Assembly (NCBI GenBank): GCA_934168365.1
Contig: CAKPNJ010000002.1
Coordinates: 112,305 to 176,304 of the forward strand
Origin: an uncultured Clostridia bacterium
Lineage (GTDB): Bacteria; Bacillota; Clostridia; TANB77; CAG-508
DNA length: 64,000 bases
Direction of reading: 5' to 3'
Positions 1 to 9,041 of the stretch are shown in pieces. The stretch's first letter is position 1. Each line of letters opens with the position of its first letter. The notes beneath the pieces are model-generated. The model saw nothing but the letters and a program-made list of their open reading frames with translations. It made no database searches and had not been told where the DNA came from. Both the position numbers and the translations under genes were made by a program.

Positions 1-48
1 TTTTACTATATATAGTACTTAGATGTTACAGTACCATCCTTTCTTTAT

Positions 49-208
49 TTATATTTTTAATAAGGTTTCTCTAATTCTTACTGCTGCATTTCCATCTCCA
101 TAATAATTAATTTTATTATCATCAACTATTTTTGAATTTTGAATTTTAGAATATAACTCATTATTTTGGTGGAGTTGCATATTCGTTCAATATCCATACG
201 TTTTTCAT
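49..208 (-). pseudogene. Scar of a glycosyltransferase start and a WbpI/WecB-type 2-epimerase end
   Basis: Two gene remnants lie back to back on the minus strand. At 161-208 is a 15-residue ORF beginning MKNVWILNEYATPPK, like the N-terminus of WbuB-type glycosyltransferases, followed by a stop. At about 49-150 the reading NYYGDGNAAVRIRETLLKI followed by a stop resembles the C-terminus of UDP-GlcNAc 2-epimerases (WecB/WbpI). The bodies of both genes are missing, so this looks like a deletion scar. A WbpI-type epimerase would be the next step after the WbpA/B/E/D set that follows, so the pathway may be incomplete here or completed elsewhere. No in-frame CGG explains the break. Confidence 0.55.
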
Positions 209-218
209 ATTTCTACTC

Positions 219-1541
219 CTATAATAATTCAATATTATCTCTATTTTTTGCATCTTTCATTGCATTTCTTGTATCAAATATTGCTTTCGCATTTTTTTGT
301 ATCATTTCATAATCATAATTGCTATGTGCTGCTGTGAATATAACTAAATCAGCATCGCTTACTTTCTTTTCATCTATTTGGTCTAATCCTTTATGAATTT
401 CACCTTTATATTTATACTCACTAATCCATGGATCATAGAATTCTACATCTGCTCCTTCTTTTTGTAATATCTCTATTACTCTTAATGCAGGGCTTTCTCT
501 ATAATCATCAATGTTGTTTTTGTATGCAACACCTAAAACTAATACTTTAGCTCCATTTAGAGCTTTTTTGAATCTTGTGCTTAACATTTTACTTGCTCTT
601 TCAACACAATATTCTGGCATTCTATCATTTATAATTCCAGATGCTTGAATTAATGATGTATGGAAGCCATATTCTCTTGCTTTCCAGTCTAAGTAATATG
701 GATCAAGTGGAATACAATGTCCTCCTAATCCCGGGCCTGGATAAAATGCTTGGAATCCATATGGTTTTGTTTTAGCTGCATCTACAACTTCCCATAAACT
801 AATTCCCATTTTTTCACATAACATAGCAAGTTCGTTAACTAACCCAATGTTTATGTTTCTATATGTATTTTCTAGTATTTTTTCCATTTCAGCTACTGCT
901 GGTGAAGATACCTCAAATATGTCAGCGCCAAGCACTGCTCTATACATCTTAGCAATTACTTCTGTAGCATCTTTTCCAATTGCACCAACTACCTTTGGAG
1001 TATTTTTTGTTTTATATACTAAATTGCCTGGATCTACTCTCTCTGGTGAAAATCCTAAATAAAAATCTTCTCCACATTTTAGTCCTGAACCATTTTCTAG
1101 AATTGGTTTTATTAGCTCTTCAGTTGTACCTGGATAAGTTGTTGATTCTAGTACTACCATAGTTTCTTTTGATAGATGTTCTGCTACTGCTTTAGAACTA
1201 TTTTCTACATAACTAATGTCTGGTTGTTGGTGTTCATCAAGTGGTGTTGGAACACAAATTGCAACAAAGTCAACATCTTTTATAAAAGAGAAATCAGTTG
1301 TTGCTTTTAACATTCCTTTTTCTACTAGTTCTTTTAAGTCACTATCTACAACGTCTCCTATATAGTTATGTCCTTCATTTACCATATTTACTTTTGATTC
1401 TTGTACATCAAAACCTATAGTTTTAAAACCTGCTTTTGCTTTTTCCACAGCAAGAGGTAATCCTACATATCCTAATCCTACTACTCCTACTACAATTTCC
1501 TTGTTTTCAATTTTCTTTGTCAAATTTTCTTTCATTCCCAT
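219..1541 (-). CDS. wbpA: UDP-GlcNAc/UDP-ManNAc 6-dehydrogenase, WbpA/WecC type
   Basis: NAD-dependent oxidation of a UDP-N-acetylhexosamine at C6 to the uronic acid in the cytoplasm, the first step of the diacetamido-uronate route. The 440-residue length is normal for the family. The dinucleotide-binding loop GLGYVGLP is at residues 22-29 and the catalytic cysteine lies in GGHC at 273-276. An AAGGA-type RBS precedes the ATG at 1541. It follows the wbpB, E, D homologues in the same direction with short gaps, which favours the WbpA role over the enterobacterial WecC role. Substrate epimer is inferred from context only. Confidence 0.85.
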   Translation of the reverse strand: MGMKENLTKKIENKEIVVGVVGLGYVGLPLAVEKAKAGFKTIGFDVQESKVNMVNEGHNYIGDVVDSDLKELVEKGMLKATTDFSFIKDVDFVAICVPTPLDEHQQPDISYVENSSKAVAEHLSKETMVVLESTTYPGTTEELIKPILENGSGLKCGEDFYLGFSPERVDPGNLVYKTKNTPKVVGAIGKDATEVIAKMYRAVLGADIFEVSSPAVAEMEKILENTYRNINIGLVNELAMLCEKMGISLWEVVDAAKTKPYGFQAFYPGPGLGGHCIPLDPYYLDWKAREYGFHTSLIQASGIINDRMPEYCVERASKMLSTRFKKALNGAKVLVLGVAYKNNIDDYRESPALRVIEILQKEGADVEFYDPWISEYKYKGEIHKGLDQIDEKKVSDADLVIFTAAHSNYDYEMIQKNAKAIFDTRNAMKDAKNRDNIELL

Positions 1542-1566
1542 TTTAAATTACTTCCTTTCTCTGATA

Positions 1567-2145
1567 TTATTTTATTTCTTTTACAATATCATTCTCCATT
1601 ATGTATTTTTTTCCACAAACTGGGCATGTAAATTTATTATCTACAAAGTTCATTCTTTCTGAACATTCACATACAAAGTATTTAACTCTTGCTGGATTGC
1701 CCATAACTAGTGCATAGTCTGGTATATTCTTAGTTACAACTGCTCCTGCTGCCACAAATGCATATTTTCCAATGTTATGTCCACATACAATTGTTGCATT
1801 TGCTCCAATTGAAGCTCCTTTACCTATTAAAGTTTTTCTGTATTCATCTTTTCTTGATATAAAGCTTCGTGGATTTATTACATTTGTAAACACACATGAT
1901 GGTCCTAAAAATACATCGTCTTCACATACAACTCCAGTATATACAGAAACATTATTTTGAATTTTTACACCATTTCCTAAAACTACATCTGGTGATATTA
2001 CAACATTTTGTCCAATGTTACAATTCTCACCAATTTTACAGTTAGGCATTACATGAGAAAAATGCCAAATCTTTGTGCCTTTTCCAATTTCAGATGGCTC
2101 ATCCACATAACTAGATTCATGTACGAAATAGTCTTTACCTTCCAT
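1567..2145 (-). CDS. wbpD: Left-handed beta-helix N-acetyltransferase, WbpD-like, with zinc ribbon
   Basis: Probably acetylates the 3-amino group of a UDP-3-amino-uronate using acetyl-CoA. About 192 residues, with hexapeptide repeats (IGENCNIG, VVLGNGVKI, IGKGASIGANATI) filling residues 18-150, as in WbpD/WlbB. The C-terminal 40 residues carry a CxC..CPVCGKKY zinc ribbon (cysteines near 160, 162, 175, 178), an extension seen in part of this family. It lies between the aminotransferase and the dehydrogenase, matching the wbp gene set. Family assignment is firm; the exact sugar is inferred from neighbours. Confidence 0.85.
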   Translation of the reverse strand: MEGKDYFVHESSYVDEPSEIGKGTKIWHFSHVMPNCKIGENCNIGQNVVISPDVVLGNGVKIQNNVSVYTGVVCEDDVFLGPSCVFTNVINPRSFISRKDEYRKTLIGKGASIGANATIVCGHNIGKYAFVAAGAVVTKNIPDYALVMGNPARVKYFVCECSERMNFVDNKFTCPVCGKKYIMENDIVKEIK

Positions 2146-2162
2146 TTTCTTTCTCCTTTTTG

Positions 2163-3287
2163 TTATTTAATTATTTCTATAATAGCTTTGCTAATTTGCT
2201 CTATTTGTTCTTCATTCATGTATGGATGCATTGGCAAACTCAATACGCATTTACTTAATTTCTCTGCAACTTTTAAATCTTCTACATTAAAATTATAGTC
2301 TTTATAAACAATTTGTTTATGAAGTGGAATTGGATAATATACCATTGTAGGTATTCCCATTTCTTTTAGTTTTGTTTGTATTGTATTTCTTTGTTCTTCA
2401 TTTTCTAATATTAGAGTATATTGTGCCCAACTGCTAACATATCCTTCTGGAACAAATGGTGTTTTTACAACTCCCTTTAATCTTTCAGTATACATTTTAG
2501 CAAATTTGTTTCTTTCATCTAGTTCATATTGCTCAAATGCTTCTAATTTTGGCAATAATATAGCTGCTTGAATTGTATCTAATCTTGAGTTATATCCTAC
2601 TCTTACATTCTCATACTTATATGAGCCTTTTCCATGTACTCTTAATGATAGTAATAATTGATACATTTCTTCATCATCTGTAAATACAGCCCCACCATCT
2701 CCATAACATCCAAGTGGTTTTGCTGGAAAAAATGATGTTGTTGAAATATCTCCAAAAGAACATGCTTTTTTTCCACTAATTGAACCACCAAAACCTTGTG
2801 CTGCATCTTCAACTACTTTCAATCCATATTTATTAGCAATTTCTAATATTTCTGGGAAGTTAGCTGTTTGTCCAAATAAATCTACTGCAACAATTGCTTT
2901 TAAATTTAATTTTCCTTCACTTTTTACTTGTTCTATCGCCTTTTCTAATTTCTTAGCATCCATATTAAAAGTTTCATTAACATCTACAAATATTGGTGTT
3001 GCACCTTCTAATGATATTACTTCTGCTGAAGAATAAAATGTAAATGTTGGTACAAATACTGCATCTCCTTCTTTTACGTCAAGTACTCTCATAGCAAGTG
3101 TTAATGCATCAGTTCCATTTCCACATGTTACGCAATATTTTCTTCCTACATATTTTGCTAATTTTTCTTCTAGCTCTTTAACTTCTTCTCCCATTATGTA
3201 ATGAGAATCATTTAATACTTTCTCAATATTTTTGTCTATCTTATCTTTTAAATGTGCATATTGTGCTTTTAAATCTATAAATTCCAT
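2163..3287 (-). CDS. wbpE: DegT/DnrJ/EryC1 aminotransferase, WbpE-like
   Basis: PLP-dependent transamination of a UDP-3-keto sugar, the step after WbpB. The fold-type I signatures are visible: DAAQ near residue 161 (pyridine-N contact) and SFFPAKPLGCYGDGGA with the Schiff-base lysine near 190. I chose the ATG at 3287 because an AAGGAG RBS sits just upstream, overlapping the stop of the preceding oxidoreductase; an ATG at 3308 would need translation from inside that gene. The result is 374 residues, normal for the family. Translational coupling with wbpB is likely. Confidence 0.88.
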   Translation of the reverse strand: MEFIDLKAQYAHLKDKIDKNIEKVLNDSHYIMGEEVKELEEKLAKYVGRKYCVTCGNGTDALTLAMRVLDVKEGDAVFVPTFTFYSSAEVISLEGATPIFVDVNETFNMDAKKLEKAIEQVKSEGKLNLKAIVAVDLFGQTANFPEILEIANKYGLKVVEDAAQGFGGSISGKKACSFGDISTTSFFPAKPLGCYGDGGAVFTDDEEMYQLLLSLRVHGKGSYKYENVRVGYNSRLDTIQAAILLPKLEAFEQYELDERNKFAKMYTERLKGVVKTPFVPEGYVSSWAQYTLILENEEQRNTIQTKLKEMGIPTMVYYPIPLHKQIVYKDYNFNVEDLKVAEKLSKCVLSLPMHPYMNEEQIEQISKAIIEIIK

Positions 3288-3297
3288 TGTTTTCTCC

Positions 3298-4377
3298 TTA
3301 TTTATCAAATCTTCCTACAAAATCCATTGTTGAACATTTATCTAATGGCAACTTAACTGGTCTACCTTCAGCAGCTGATTTATATATAGCAAGAACTAAT
3401 TCTAATGCTCTTCTTCCTGCTTCTGCATCTACCAAAGGTTGTGTATGGTTTTGTATGGCTTCAATAACATTTGTGTAAAGTGGTGTATGTCCAAATCCAT
3501 AAATGTTTTTAGGCATTTCACTATTTTCTTCTTTTATTTTTTCTGATGGTTCATCTTGATTTTCAAAAGTCCATTCTTCAATAATATTAACTGATTTTCC
3601 ACCTGCTTTTACTGTACCTTTTTGTCCAAAAAGATATAAAGTTTCTTCTAGGTTTTTAGGGTATACATCTGTTGTACCTTCAATAATTCCATACGCACCA
3701 TTTTTAAATTTAACAATTGCAATTCCTAAGTCCTCTGCTTGAATGTAATCATGGTTTAAGTTATCTGTATAAGCACAAACTTCAGTAATTTCATCTCCCA
3801 TCATCCATCTTAATAAATCAATATTATGAATACATTGGTTCATTAAAGCTCCTCCGTCTTGTGCCCAAGTGCCTCTCCAAGGTGCTTGTGTATAATAATC
3901 TTGACCTCTGTTCCATCTAATATGAGCAGTTCCATATAGCATTTTACCAAAGTCTCCATTTTCTACTGATTTTCTTATTTTTTGTATAGATTTATTAAAT
4001 CTATTTTGATGGTTTGCACATACTACTAAACCTTTTTCTTTTGCCTTTGCGACTATTTTATCTGCATCTTCCAAAGATAAAGCTATTGGTTTTTCTATAA
4101 TAACATTACATCCTGCATCTAAACAATCTAATGCAATTTTAGCATGTTCTCCACTTTCTGTAGCTATTGCTACTAATTCTGGTTTTTCTGTTTCTAGCAT
4201 TTCATGGTAATCTGTGTATTGTTTAAAGTTTCTGTCTTTCATTCCAACTTTTTCTAGCAAAATATCCATGTGTTCTGGAATTATATCACAAATTCCTACT
4301 ACCTCCAAATTATTGTTTACTGCAGCCTCTAAATGATTTGGTGCAATTCTTCCACATCCTATTAGCGCATATTTCAT
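3298..4377 (-). CDS. wbpB: Gfo/Idh/MocA oxidoreductase, WbpB-like
   Basis: NAD-dependent oxidation of UDP-GlcNAcA at C3 to the 3-keto sugar that the adjacent aminotransferase uses. The Rossmann motif GCGRIA is at residues 7-12 and the family EKP motif at 95-97; 359 residues is typical. The RBS AAGGAGG lies inside the upstream glycosyltransferase, whose ORF overlaps this start by 68 bp in another frame. In known WbpB/WbpE pairs, WbpB and WbpE work together and recycle NADH; that is family knowledge, not seen here. Confidence 0.85.
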   Translation of the reverse strand: MKYALIGCGRIAPNHLEAAVNNNLEVVGICDIIPEHMDILLEKVGMKDRNFKQYTDYHEMLETEKPELVAIATESGEHAKIALDCLDAGCNVIIEKPIALSLEDADKIVAKAKEKGLVVCANHQNRFNKSIQKIRKSVENGDFGKMLYGTAHIRWNRGQDYYTQAPWRGTWAQDGGALMNQCIHNIDLLRWMMGDEITEVCAYTDNLNHDYIQAEDLGIAIVKFKNGAYGIIEGTTDVYPKNLEETLYLFGQKGTVKAGGKSVNIIEEWTFENQDEPSEKIKEENSEMPKNIYGFGHTPLYTNVIEAIQNHTQPLVDAEAGRRALELVLAIYKSAAEGRPVKLPLDKCSTMDFVGRFDK

Positions 4378-5602
4378 TTTTTTCTTCCTCCTTAACTCTT
4401 TCTAGATAATCTACTAGATTTTTATATATTTTTTCTGCCACAAAATTTTCTTGATATAAATCTTGTGCATTTTTAGACATTGCTTCATATTTTTGTTTAT
4501 CATTTTTTACATCTAAAATAAAATTGCAAAGTTTCGAAGTATCTTGAGATGCTATTCCACATTCATTGTCTTCTAATAACTTTTCCATATATCCTTCCGA
4601 AAATAAAATTACTGGTAAAGCATATGATATATATTCGGCAAATTTATTTGATACACTCATTTGAAAATCAAATGTATTTTTATACGGTGCTAGTCCTAAT
4701 TTTGAATTTTGTAATATATAGTTAAGTTCTTCTTTTTCCTTCCAACCTAGTAATTTTATATTTGAAGCATCCTTAACTTTTTCTTTAAGCTCTGCAAACT
4801 GTGGTCCATCCCCGCAAATATTTATTACTATATCCTTATCTTTTTCTAATAATTTTGCTAATTCAATAATTTTTTCATAATCAAACTGATTATTTATGGT
4901 CGCAAAAAATGAAAGATTAAACTTGTCCTTATCAATACTATTCATTTCTTTTGTTTCCACAATATTCCTATTGTTACTATCATATCCAATATAAAAATAT
5001 TGGTCATATTTGCTTTTTTCTCTGTTTCCTTTTTTTAGTCCCCACTCTAACATTGCTTCGGAAATAGAATTTATTGCAAAAGCTTGCCTCATTATCTTTT
5101 TAGTTTTATAATTCATAATGTTTATATATGGACTTGCTATCAATGCTAATGGCTTTGATAAATTATGTTTAAATATATCTGGCCACAAATCCCTTATATC
5201 TATAATTACAGGTACATTATTCATTTTTCCATATTTTATTGCTTCTTCTGCATAATCTATAGTTGGAAATGAAGCATATATCAAATCTGGTTTGTCAAGT
5301 TTTTTAGCTATTCTTGAAAACTTTTTTGCAATTACCTTATGGTTTATAATCCTACTAACAGATATATTTCTTTTATATCCCATAGCATGTATCAAATATA
5401 TCGAATAATTATCTGTTACGTTAACAATTGTGTCTTTTTTATAGAGTTGCTTCTTGTGAAAATGATCAAATGTATTTGAAAACCATATAACATTATGCCC
5501 TCTTTTATTTAATTCCTCTGCCATCATTCCAGTTCTTAATAATCTTTGTCCTTCATTGACAACTGGCATTGGTTCACTAGATTGTAATAACCAAATATTC
5601 AT
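4310..5602 (-). CDS. GT4-type glycosyltransferase, WbuB-like
   Basis: A cytoplasmic GT-B glycosyltransferase that probably adds a residue to the lipid-linked glycan. It opens with MNIWLLQSSEPMPV and RGHNV as in WbuB-like enzymes, and has a C-terminal nucleotide-sugar domain (LGLAPYKN, KFAEYISYALPVI). The last roughly 23 residues are read out of frame with the start of wbpB, a longer overlap than usual; the coding evidence for that tail is weak and the functional end may be near 4378. The N-terminus resembles the fragment at 161-208, suggesting a duplicated glycosyltransferase. Confidence 0.8.
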   Translation of the reverse strand: MNIWLLQSSEPMPVVNEGQRLLRTGMMAEELNKRGHNVIWFSNTFDHFHKKQLYKKDTIVNVTDNYSIYLIHAMGYKRNISVSRIINHKVIAKKFSRIAKKLDKPDLIYASFPTIDYAEEAIKYGKMNNVPVIIDIRDLWPDIFKHNLSKPLALIASPYINIMNYKTKKIMRQAFAINSISEAMLEWGLKKGNREKSKYDQYFYIGYDSNNRNIVETKEMNSIDKDKFNLSFFATINNQFDYEKIIELAKLLEKDKDIVINICGDGPQFAELKEKVKDASNIKLLGWKEKEELNYILQNSKLGLAPYKNTFDFQMSVSNKFAEYISYALPVILFSEGYMEKLLEDNECGIASQDTSKLCNFILDVKNDKQKYEAMSKNAQDLYQENFVAEKIYKNLVDYLERVKEEEKNEICANRMWKNCTKSFRGCSKQ

Positions 5603-5623
5603 ATCTTTTATTTCCTTAATTCT

Positions 5624-6310
5624 CTAAAATACTGTTTTAAAACAAATTTTTATATCTTCCCATATATTAAATTTTCTAATATATTCTAAATTCCATTTCA
5701 TTTTTTCTGGTAATATTCTTTTAACATAGATATCATCTATTTTTTCGCCTTTACTTAGGTATTTGTTTATTATTTCATCTTCATCTTTGTATTCTATACT
5801 TGCTCTTGATGAGATACCTGCTGGCATTAGTAATGTTGCTCTCATTTCATTTGAATATTCATTTACATATTTTTCAACTTCCGGCCTTGTTCCTACAAAT
5901 GACATCTCACCTTTAATTACATTTAAAAGCTGAGGTAATTCATCTAATCTACATTTTCTTATCTTATTTCCAACTTTTGTTATTCTAGGGTCTTGTCCCA
6001 TTGTAACTAAAGCCCCCTTTTTATCTGCATCTTGTACCATTGTTCTAAATTTAAATATTCTAAACTTTTTGCCATATTTAGTTATTCTTTCTTGCCTATA
6101 AAACACTGGACCTTTTGATTCTAATTTTATCATTATTGCTAATATTAACATTATTTGAGATAAAATTATCAATAAGATCAAAGCTGCAAAGAAGTCAAAA
6201 ACTCTTTTTATTATTAAGCTAAACTTTTTATGCTTAAGAATTTCATAGTATTCTTTGACTTCATTGTTTTTCATGTTTTCAGGCAAGGCTTCATATTTCT
6301 TTAATATCAT
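5624..6310 (-). CDS. Initiating undecaprenyl-phosphate sugar transferase (PglC/WcaJ-type)
   Basis: Transfers a sugar-1-phosphate from a UDP-sugar to undecaprenyl phosphate at the inner face of the membrane, starting the polysaccharide repeat. About 228 residues: one hydrophobic N-terminal segment (about 35-60), then the polyprenyl phosphosugar transferase core with GPVFYRQER, FKFRTM, LDELPQLLNVIKGEMS and VGTRPE motifs. This short form lacks the extra transmembrane helices of WcaJ. The CapD/PglF and aminotransferase genes upstream suggest a bacillosamine-like diamino sugar substrate, but that is inference. Confidence 0.9.
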   Translation of the reverse strand: MILKKYEALPENMKNNEVKEYYEILKHKKFSLIIKRVFDFFAALILLIILSQIMLILAIMIKLESKGPVFYRQERITKYGKKFRIFKFRTMVQDADKKGALVTMGQDPRITKVGNKIRKCRLDELPQLLNVIKGEMSFVGTRPEVEKYVNEYSNEMRATLLMPAGISSRASIEYKDEDEIINKYLSKGEKIDDIYVKRILPEKMKWNLEYIRKFNIWEDIKICFKTVF

Positions 6311-6330
6311 GTGAATTTCTCCTAACTGTA

Positions 6331-6483
6331 TTAGAATTGAGAATAAATATAATTTGGTGTAGTTGAGTTTTCTGTATTTATATAATAAAAGTAAATACTA
6401 AAAAATACAACTAAAAACATTATTACTAGAGATAAAAAATTAATTACTTTATTGTTCCTTATAAAATTTATAAATCTCTTCAT
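6331..6483 (-). CDS. dltX: DltX-like small membrane protein
   Basis: A 50-residue ORF starting inside the 3' end of dltD (35-bp overlap) and ending before the sugar transferase gene. A basic N-terminus (MKRFINFIRNNK) precedes one transmembrane segment (about 14-33), and the protein ends in YIYSQF. DltX proteins of Gram-positive dlt operons are about 50 residues with one helix and a conserved C-terminal FIYNEF-like motif that takes part in D-Ala transfer; the tail here matches that pattern. The position next to dltA-D supports the call. The RBS (GGATGG) is only moderate, and a start at the internal Met22 is less likely because it would remove the helix start. Confidence 0.7.
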   Translation of the reverse strand: MKRFINFIRNNKVINFLSLVIMFLVVFFSIYFYYINTENSTTPNYIYSQF

Positions 6484-7609
6484 CTACTTTTATCCATCCT
6501 CTCCATCCTATATGCATGATGTCTTTTAAAAAATATTTTTCATATTCGCATTGTGAAAAATCTGCAACTTTTGCACCATACTTTAATGAGATTTCATTTA
6601 TTTTTTTGTAATATTTTTCTCTTTCTGTTTTTGAAACTCCCACATAATCATACCAAATTCCATTAACCGGAACATTTATAATCAACGGTTTCACTTCAAG
6701 TTCATTGCATATTTTCAAAAACATTTCCAAATATTCATATTCTTCTATGTTCGAAAAATCTTCATATGATTTGCTATTTTTACTTTGTAGTAAGCTGTTT
6801 TTTACATATTTATTGTAATAATCATCATATATTCCCCATTCATTGTTAGTACATGCATTTTTTCCTTCTTTATCTGCATTATCTAGCAATTGCTTAAAGT
6901 CATAATTTTCAAACTTAACAGTTTCATTTGACTTCGTCGTACCTTTAAATTCATTTAATAGTTTAATTAACTTTATTTTTTGTTTTGTATTACCAATATT
7001 ATCTGAAATTTCCAGACTAACTCTGTCAATTATATTTCCATTTAAGTATGCATTTTCATATTGCTGTATTTTTTTAAATTCCACTTCGTCAGATTTTTCT
7101 AATTTTTTTAATTCATTAATTACTTGCTGTTTCATTTCATAAGATATTTTTTTATTCTTTAGGAACATATTAAAATGATTTTTTTGAAATCTGCTTGCAA
7201 ATATTTCAGAACTTAATGTACTATCTTTTTCAAACCATTGTGGAGATATTATTAAAACAACTTTATTTATTTTAGTAGCATTTTGAATTGCTCCTAATGT
7301 TAATGCGCTTTGTAGACACTTAGTATATCCTCTTCCAATAATATACATATTAAAGTTTGAGTTTCCATTTCCTACAATTTCAGTATTAAATGCACTTAAT
7401 TCTGATGACCCTAATACTAATATGCTGTCACTTTCTTTATTATTTAAGCATGCTTTAGCCGCTTCTAAACTATTGAATTTTTCATCTCCCACTAAGTAAT
7501 ACAAATTATTTTTATTACTTGCAATAAATTCGTCTAACTTATAATTATATATAACTAAGAATCCAATAAAAATAACAACAGCAACAGTAAAGGCAATGAT
7601 TTTTTTCAT
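6449..7609 (-). CDS. dltD: DltD-like D-alanyl transfer protein
   Basis: An extracytoplasmic SGNH-like protein anchored by one N-terminal helix (residues 4-22). GSSEL near residue 68 provides the expected catalytic serine, and SPQWF is also typical of DltD. In dlt systems it moves D-Ala from the membrane carrier to the polymer outside the cell. 386 residues is close to the family length. It follows dltC directly (6-bp gap) and its end overlaps dltX. Here the set sits inside a polysaccharide locus, so the acceptor may be that glycan rather than teichoic acid; this is inference. Confidence 0.85.
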   Translation of the reverse strand: MKKIIAFTVAVVIFIGFLVIYNYKLDEFIASNKNNLYYLVGDEKFNSLEAAKACLNNKESDSILVLGSSELSAFNTEIVGNGNSNFNMYIIGRGYTKCLQSALTLGAIQNATKINKVVLIISPQWFEKDSTLSSEIFASRFQKNHFNMFLKNKKISYEMKQQVINELKKLEKSDEVEFKKIQQYENAYLNGNIIDRVSLEISDNIGNTKQKIKLIKLLNEFKGTTKSNETVKFENYDFKQLLDNADKEGKNACTNNEWGIYDDYYNKYVKNSLLQSKNSKSYEDFSNIEEYEYLEMFLKICNELEVKPLIINVPVNGIWYDYVGVSKTEREKYYKKINEISLKYGAKVADFSQCEYEKYFLKDIMHIGWRGWIKVDEEIYKFYKEQ

Positions 7610-7615
7610 TGTTTT

Positions 7616-7849
7616 TTATTTCCTCCTTGATTTTATCAATTTGACTATTTTATTTGGTGTATCTACCATTTCTCTTTTTATTTCAGTTGGTGATAACTCA
7701 ATTCCAAATTTTTCATCGATAGCTACTAACAGTTCTGTATATCCTAAAGAATCTAACATATCATTTTCAAACAAATTAATGTCTAAATTATCTCTTATAT
7801 CTTCTTCATCTGTTATTTCAATAATCATATCTATTATCTCTTCTTCCAT
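7616..7849 (-). CDS. dltC: D-alanyl carrier protein, DltC-like
   Basis: A 77-residue acidic acyl-carrier-type protein. The phosphopantetheine attachment serine is in NDMLDSLGYTELL (Ser about 33). It would carry D-Ala, loaded by DltA, to the DltB membrane channel. It lies between dltB and dltD in the canonical order A-B-C-D, with short gaps. An AGGAGGATTTT-type RBS precedes the start. Confidence 0.88.
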   Translation of the reverse strand: MEEEIIDMIIEITDEEDIRDNLDINLFENDMLDSLGYTELLVAIDEKFGIELSPTEIKREMVDTPNKIVKLIKSRRK

Positions 7850-7863
7850 AAAATCCTCCTAAA

Positions 7864-9039
7864 TTAAAATATAAATTGCATATATTTTTCAATAACATTT
7901 CCTATATATCCTGAAAAAATTAAAAATCCAAACATCACACAGTTTATTGTTATAAACCAAGAGAAAACCTTATATAATTTGTAGTCTTTATATTTTTTAT
8001 AAAATTTAGATTTTTTTTGATATATTTCTGTTATTCCTAATAGCAATCCATGGTATACTCCATATAATATATAATACCAATTCAATCCATGCCAAACACC
8101 CATTATGAGCATATTTATCATAAATCCATAAAAAGCTGTAGTTAGCTTACTATTAAATCTTTTATTTTTTATAGAATTCATCATAAATCTTGTAAATACA
8201 AAATCTCTAAGCCAATGCGATAATGTTATGTGCCATCTATTCCAGAAATCTTTTATATCTATGCTAATAAATGGTTTATTAAAGTTGTCTGGTGTTTTTA
8301 TTCCTAATATATAGCTCACTCCAACAGCCATTAAGCTATATCCCGCAAAATCAAAAAACATATAAAATCCATATAAAAATGCATATGCTATAACATATTT
8401 TGGATTATAACTACCAGTTACATATACTAGCATAGTATTACATACACTTGATAATACAAATTTGTACAATATTCCTATTGTTACTTTTTGCAATCCATTT
8501 CCTAACATATCCACATATTCTTTTTTAGTATACTCTTTATTTAAATCTTCTAAAAATCTTCGGCTTCTATCAATTGGTCCTGAACTCAGAGTTGGAAAAA
8601 AGAATAAAAATGTTAGGAAATCTAAGGTTTTTATTTCATTTATTAATCCATCATATGTTTCTATTATTATTTGAACCGTTTTAAATGTCACATATGATAT
8701 TCCTATAAAACCAAATACATTTATATTAATTTCATTTAGTATTTTATATAATACCAATGGCAAAATTGAAAATATTATCGCATGTAAATATATAGTCTTG
8801 TTTTTTTCATATTTTTTTCTGAGTAATATATATATTTTTACAATATGTAACTCTATAAGGCCATATAATAATAAATAGAATATCTGTACTTTATTTTGCC
8901 CAAGTATTATTGCAATAAAAAACAACGTCAGAAAAACTGTATAGTATTTTATTTTTTTTTCTTTTAATCCTAATATTATTCCTGGAATTAATGCAATTAC
9001 TAAGTATATAAAAAATTTTAAATCTCCAAAAAAAGTCAT
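7864..9039 (-). CDS. dltB: MBOAT-family acyltransferase, DltB-like
   Basis: A polytopic membrane O-acyltransferase of 391 residues with about 10-11 hydrophobic segments. The MBOAT features WNRWHITLSHWLRDF and the catalytic histidine in MGVWHGLNWYY (about residue 317) are present. In the Dlt pathway it forms the route through which D-Ala leaves DltC and crosses the membrane. It starts 2 bp from the dltA stop, so coupling is likely. AlgI-like acetyltransferases are the alternative family, but the dltA/C/D neighbours decide for DltB. Confidence 0.87.
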   Translation of the reverse strand: MTFFGDLKFFIYLVIALIPGIILGLKEKKIKYYTVFLTLFFIAIILGQNKVQIFYLLLYGLIELHIVKIYILLRKKYEKNKTIYLHAIIFSILPLVLYKILNEININVFGFIGISYVTFKTVQIIIETYDGLINEIKTLDFLTFLFFFPTLSSGPIDRSRRFLEDLNKEYTKKEYVDMLGNGLQKVTIGILYKFVLSSVCNTMLVYVTGSYNPKYVIAYAFLYGFYMFFDFAGYSLMAVGVSYILGIKTPDNFNKPFISIDIKDFWNRWHITLSHWLRDFVFTRFMMNSIKNKRFNSKLTTAFYGFMINMLIMGVWHGLNWYYILYGVYHGLLLGITEIYQKKSKFYKKYKDYKLYKVFSWFITINCVMFGFLIFSGYIGNVIEKYMQFIF

Positions 9040-9041
9040 TT

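Noticed and set aside
4310..4377. 68-bp overlap of GT4 with wbpB as a programmed frameshift or quadruplet site
   Set aside because: There is no CGG there, and wbpB has its own RBS and start; it is most likely a simple overlap.
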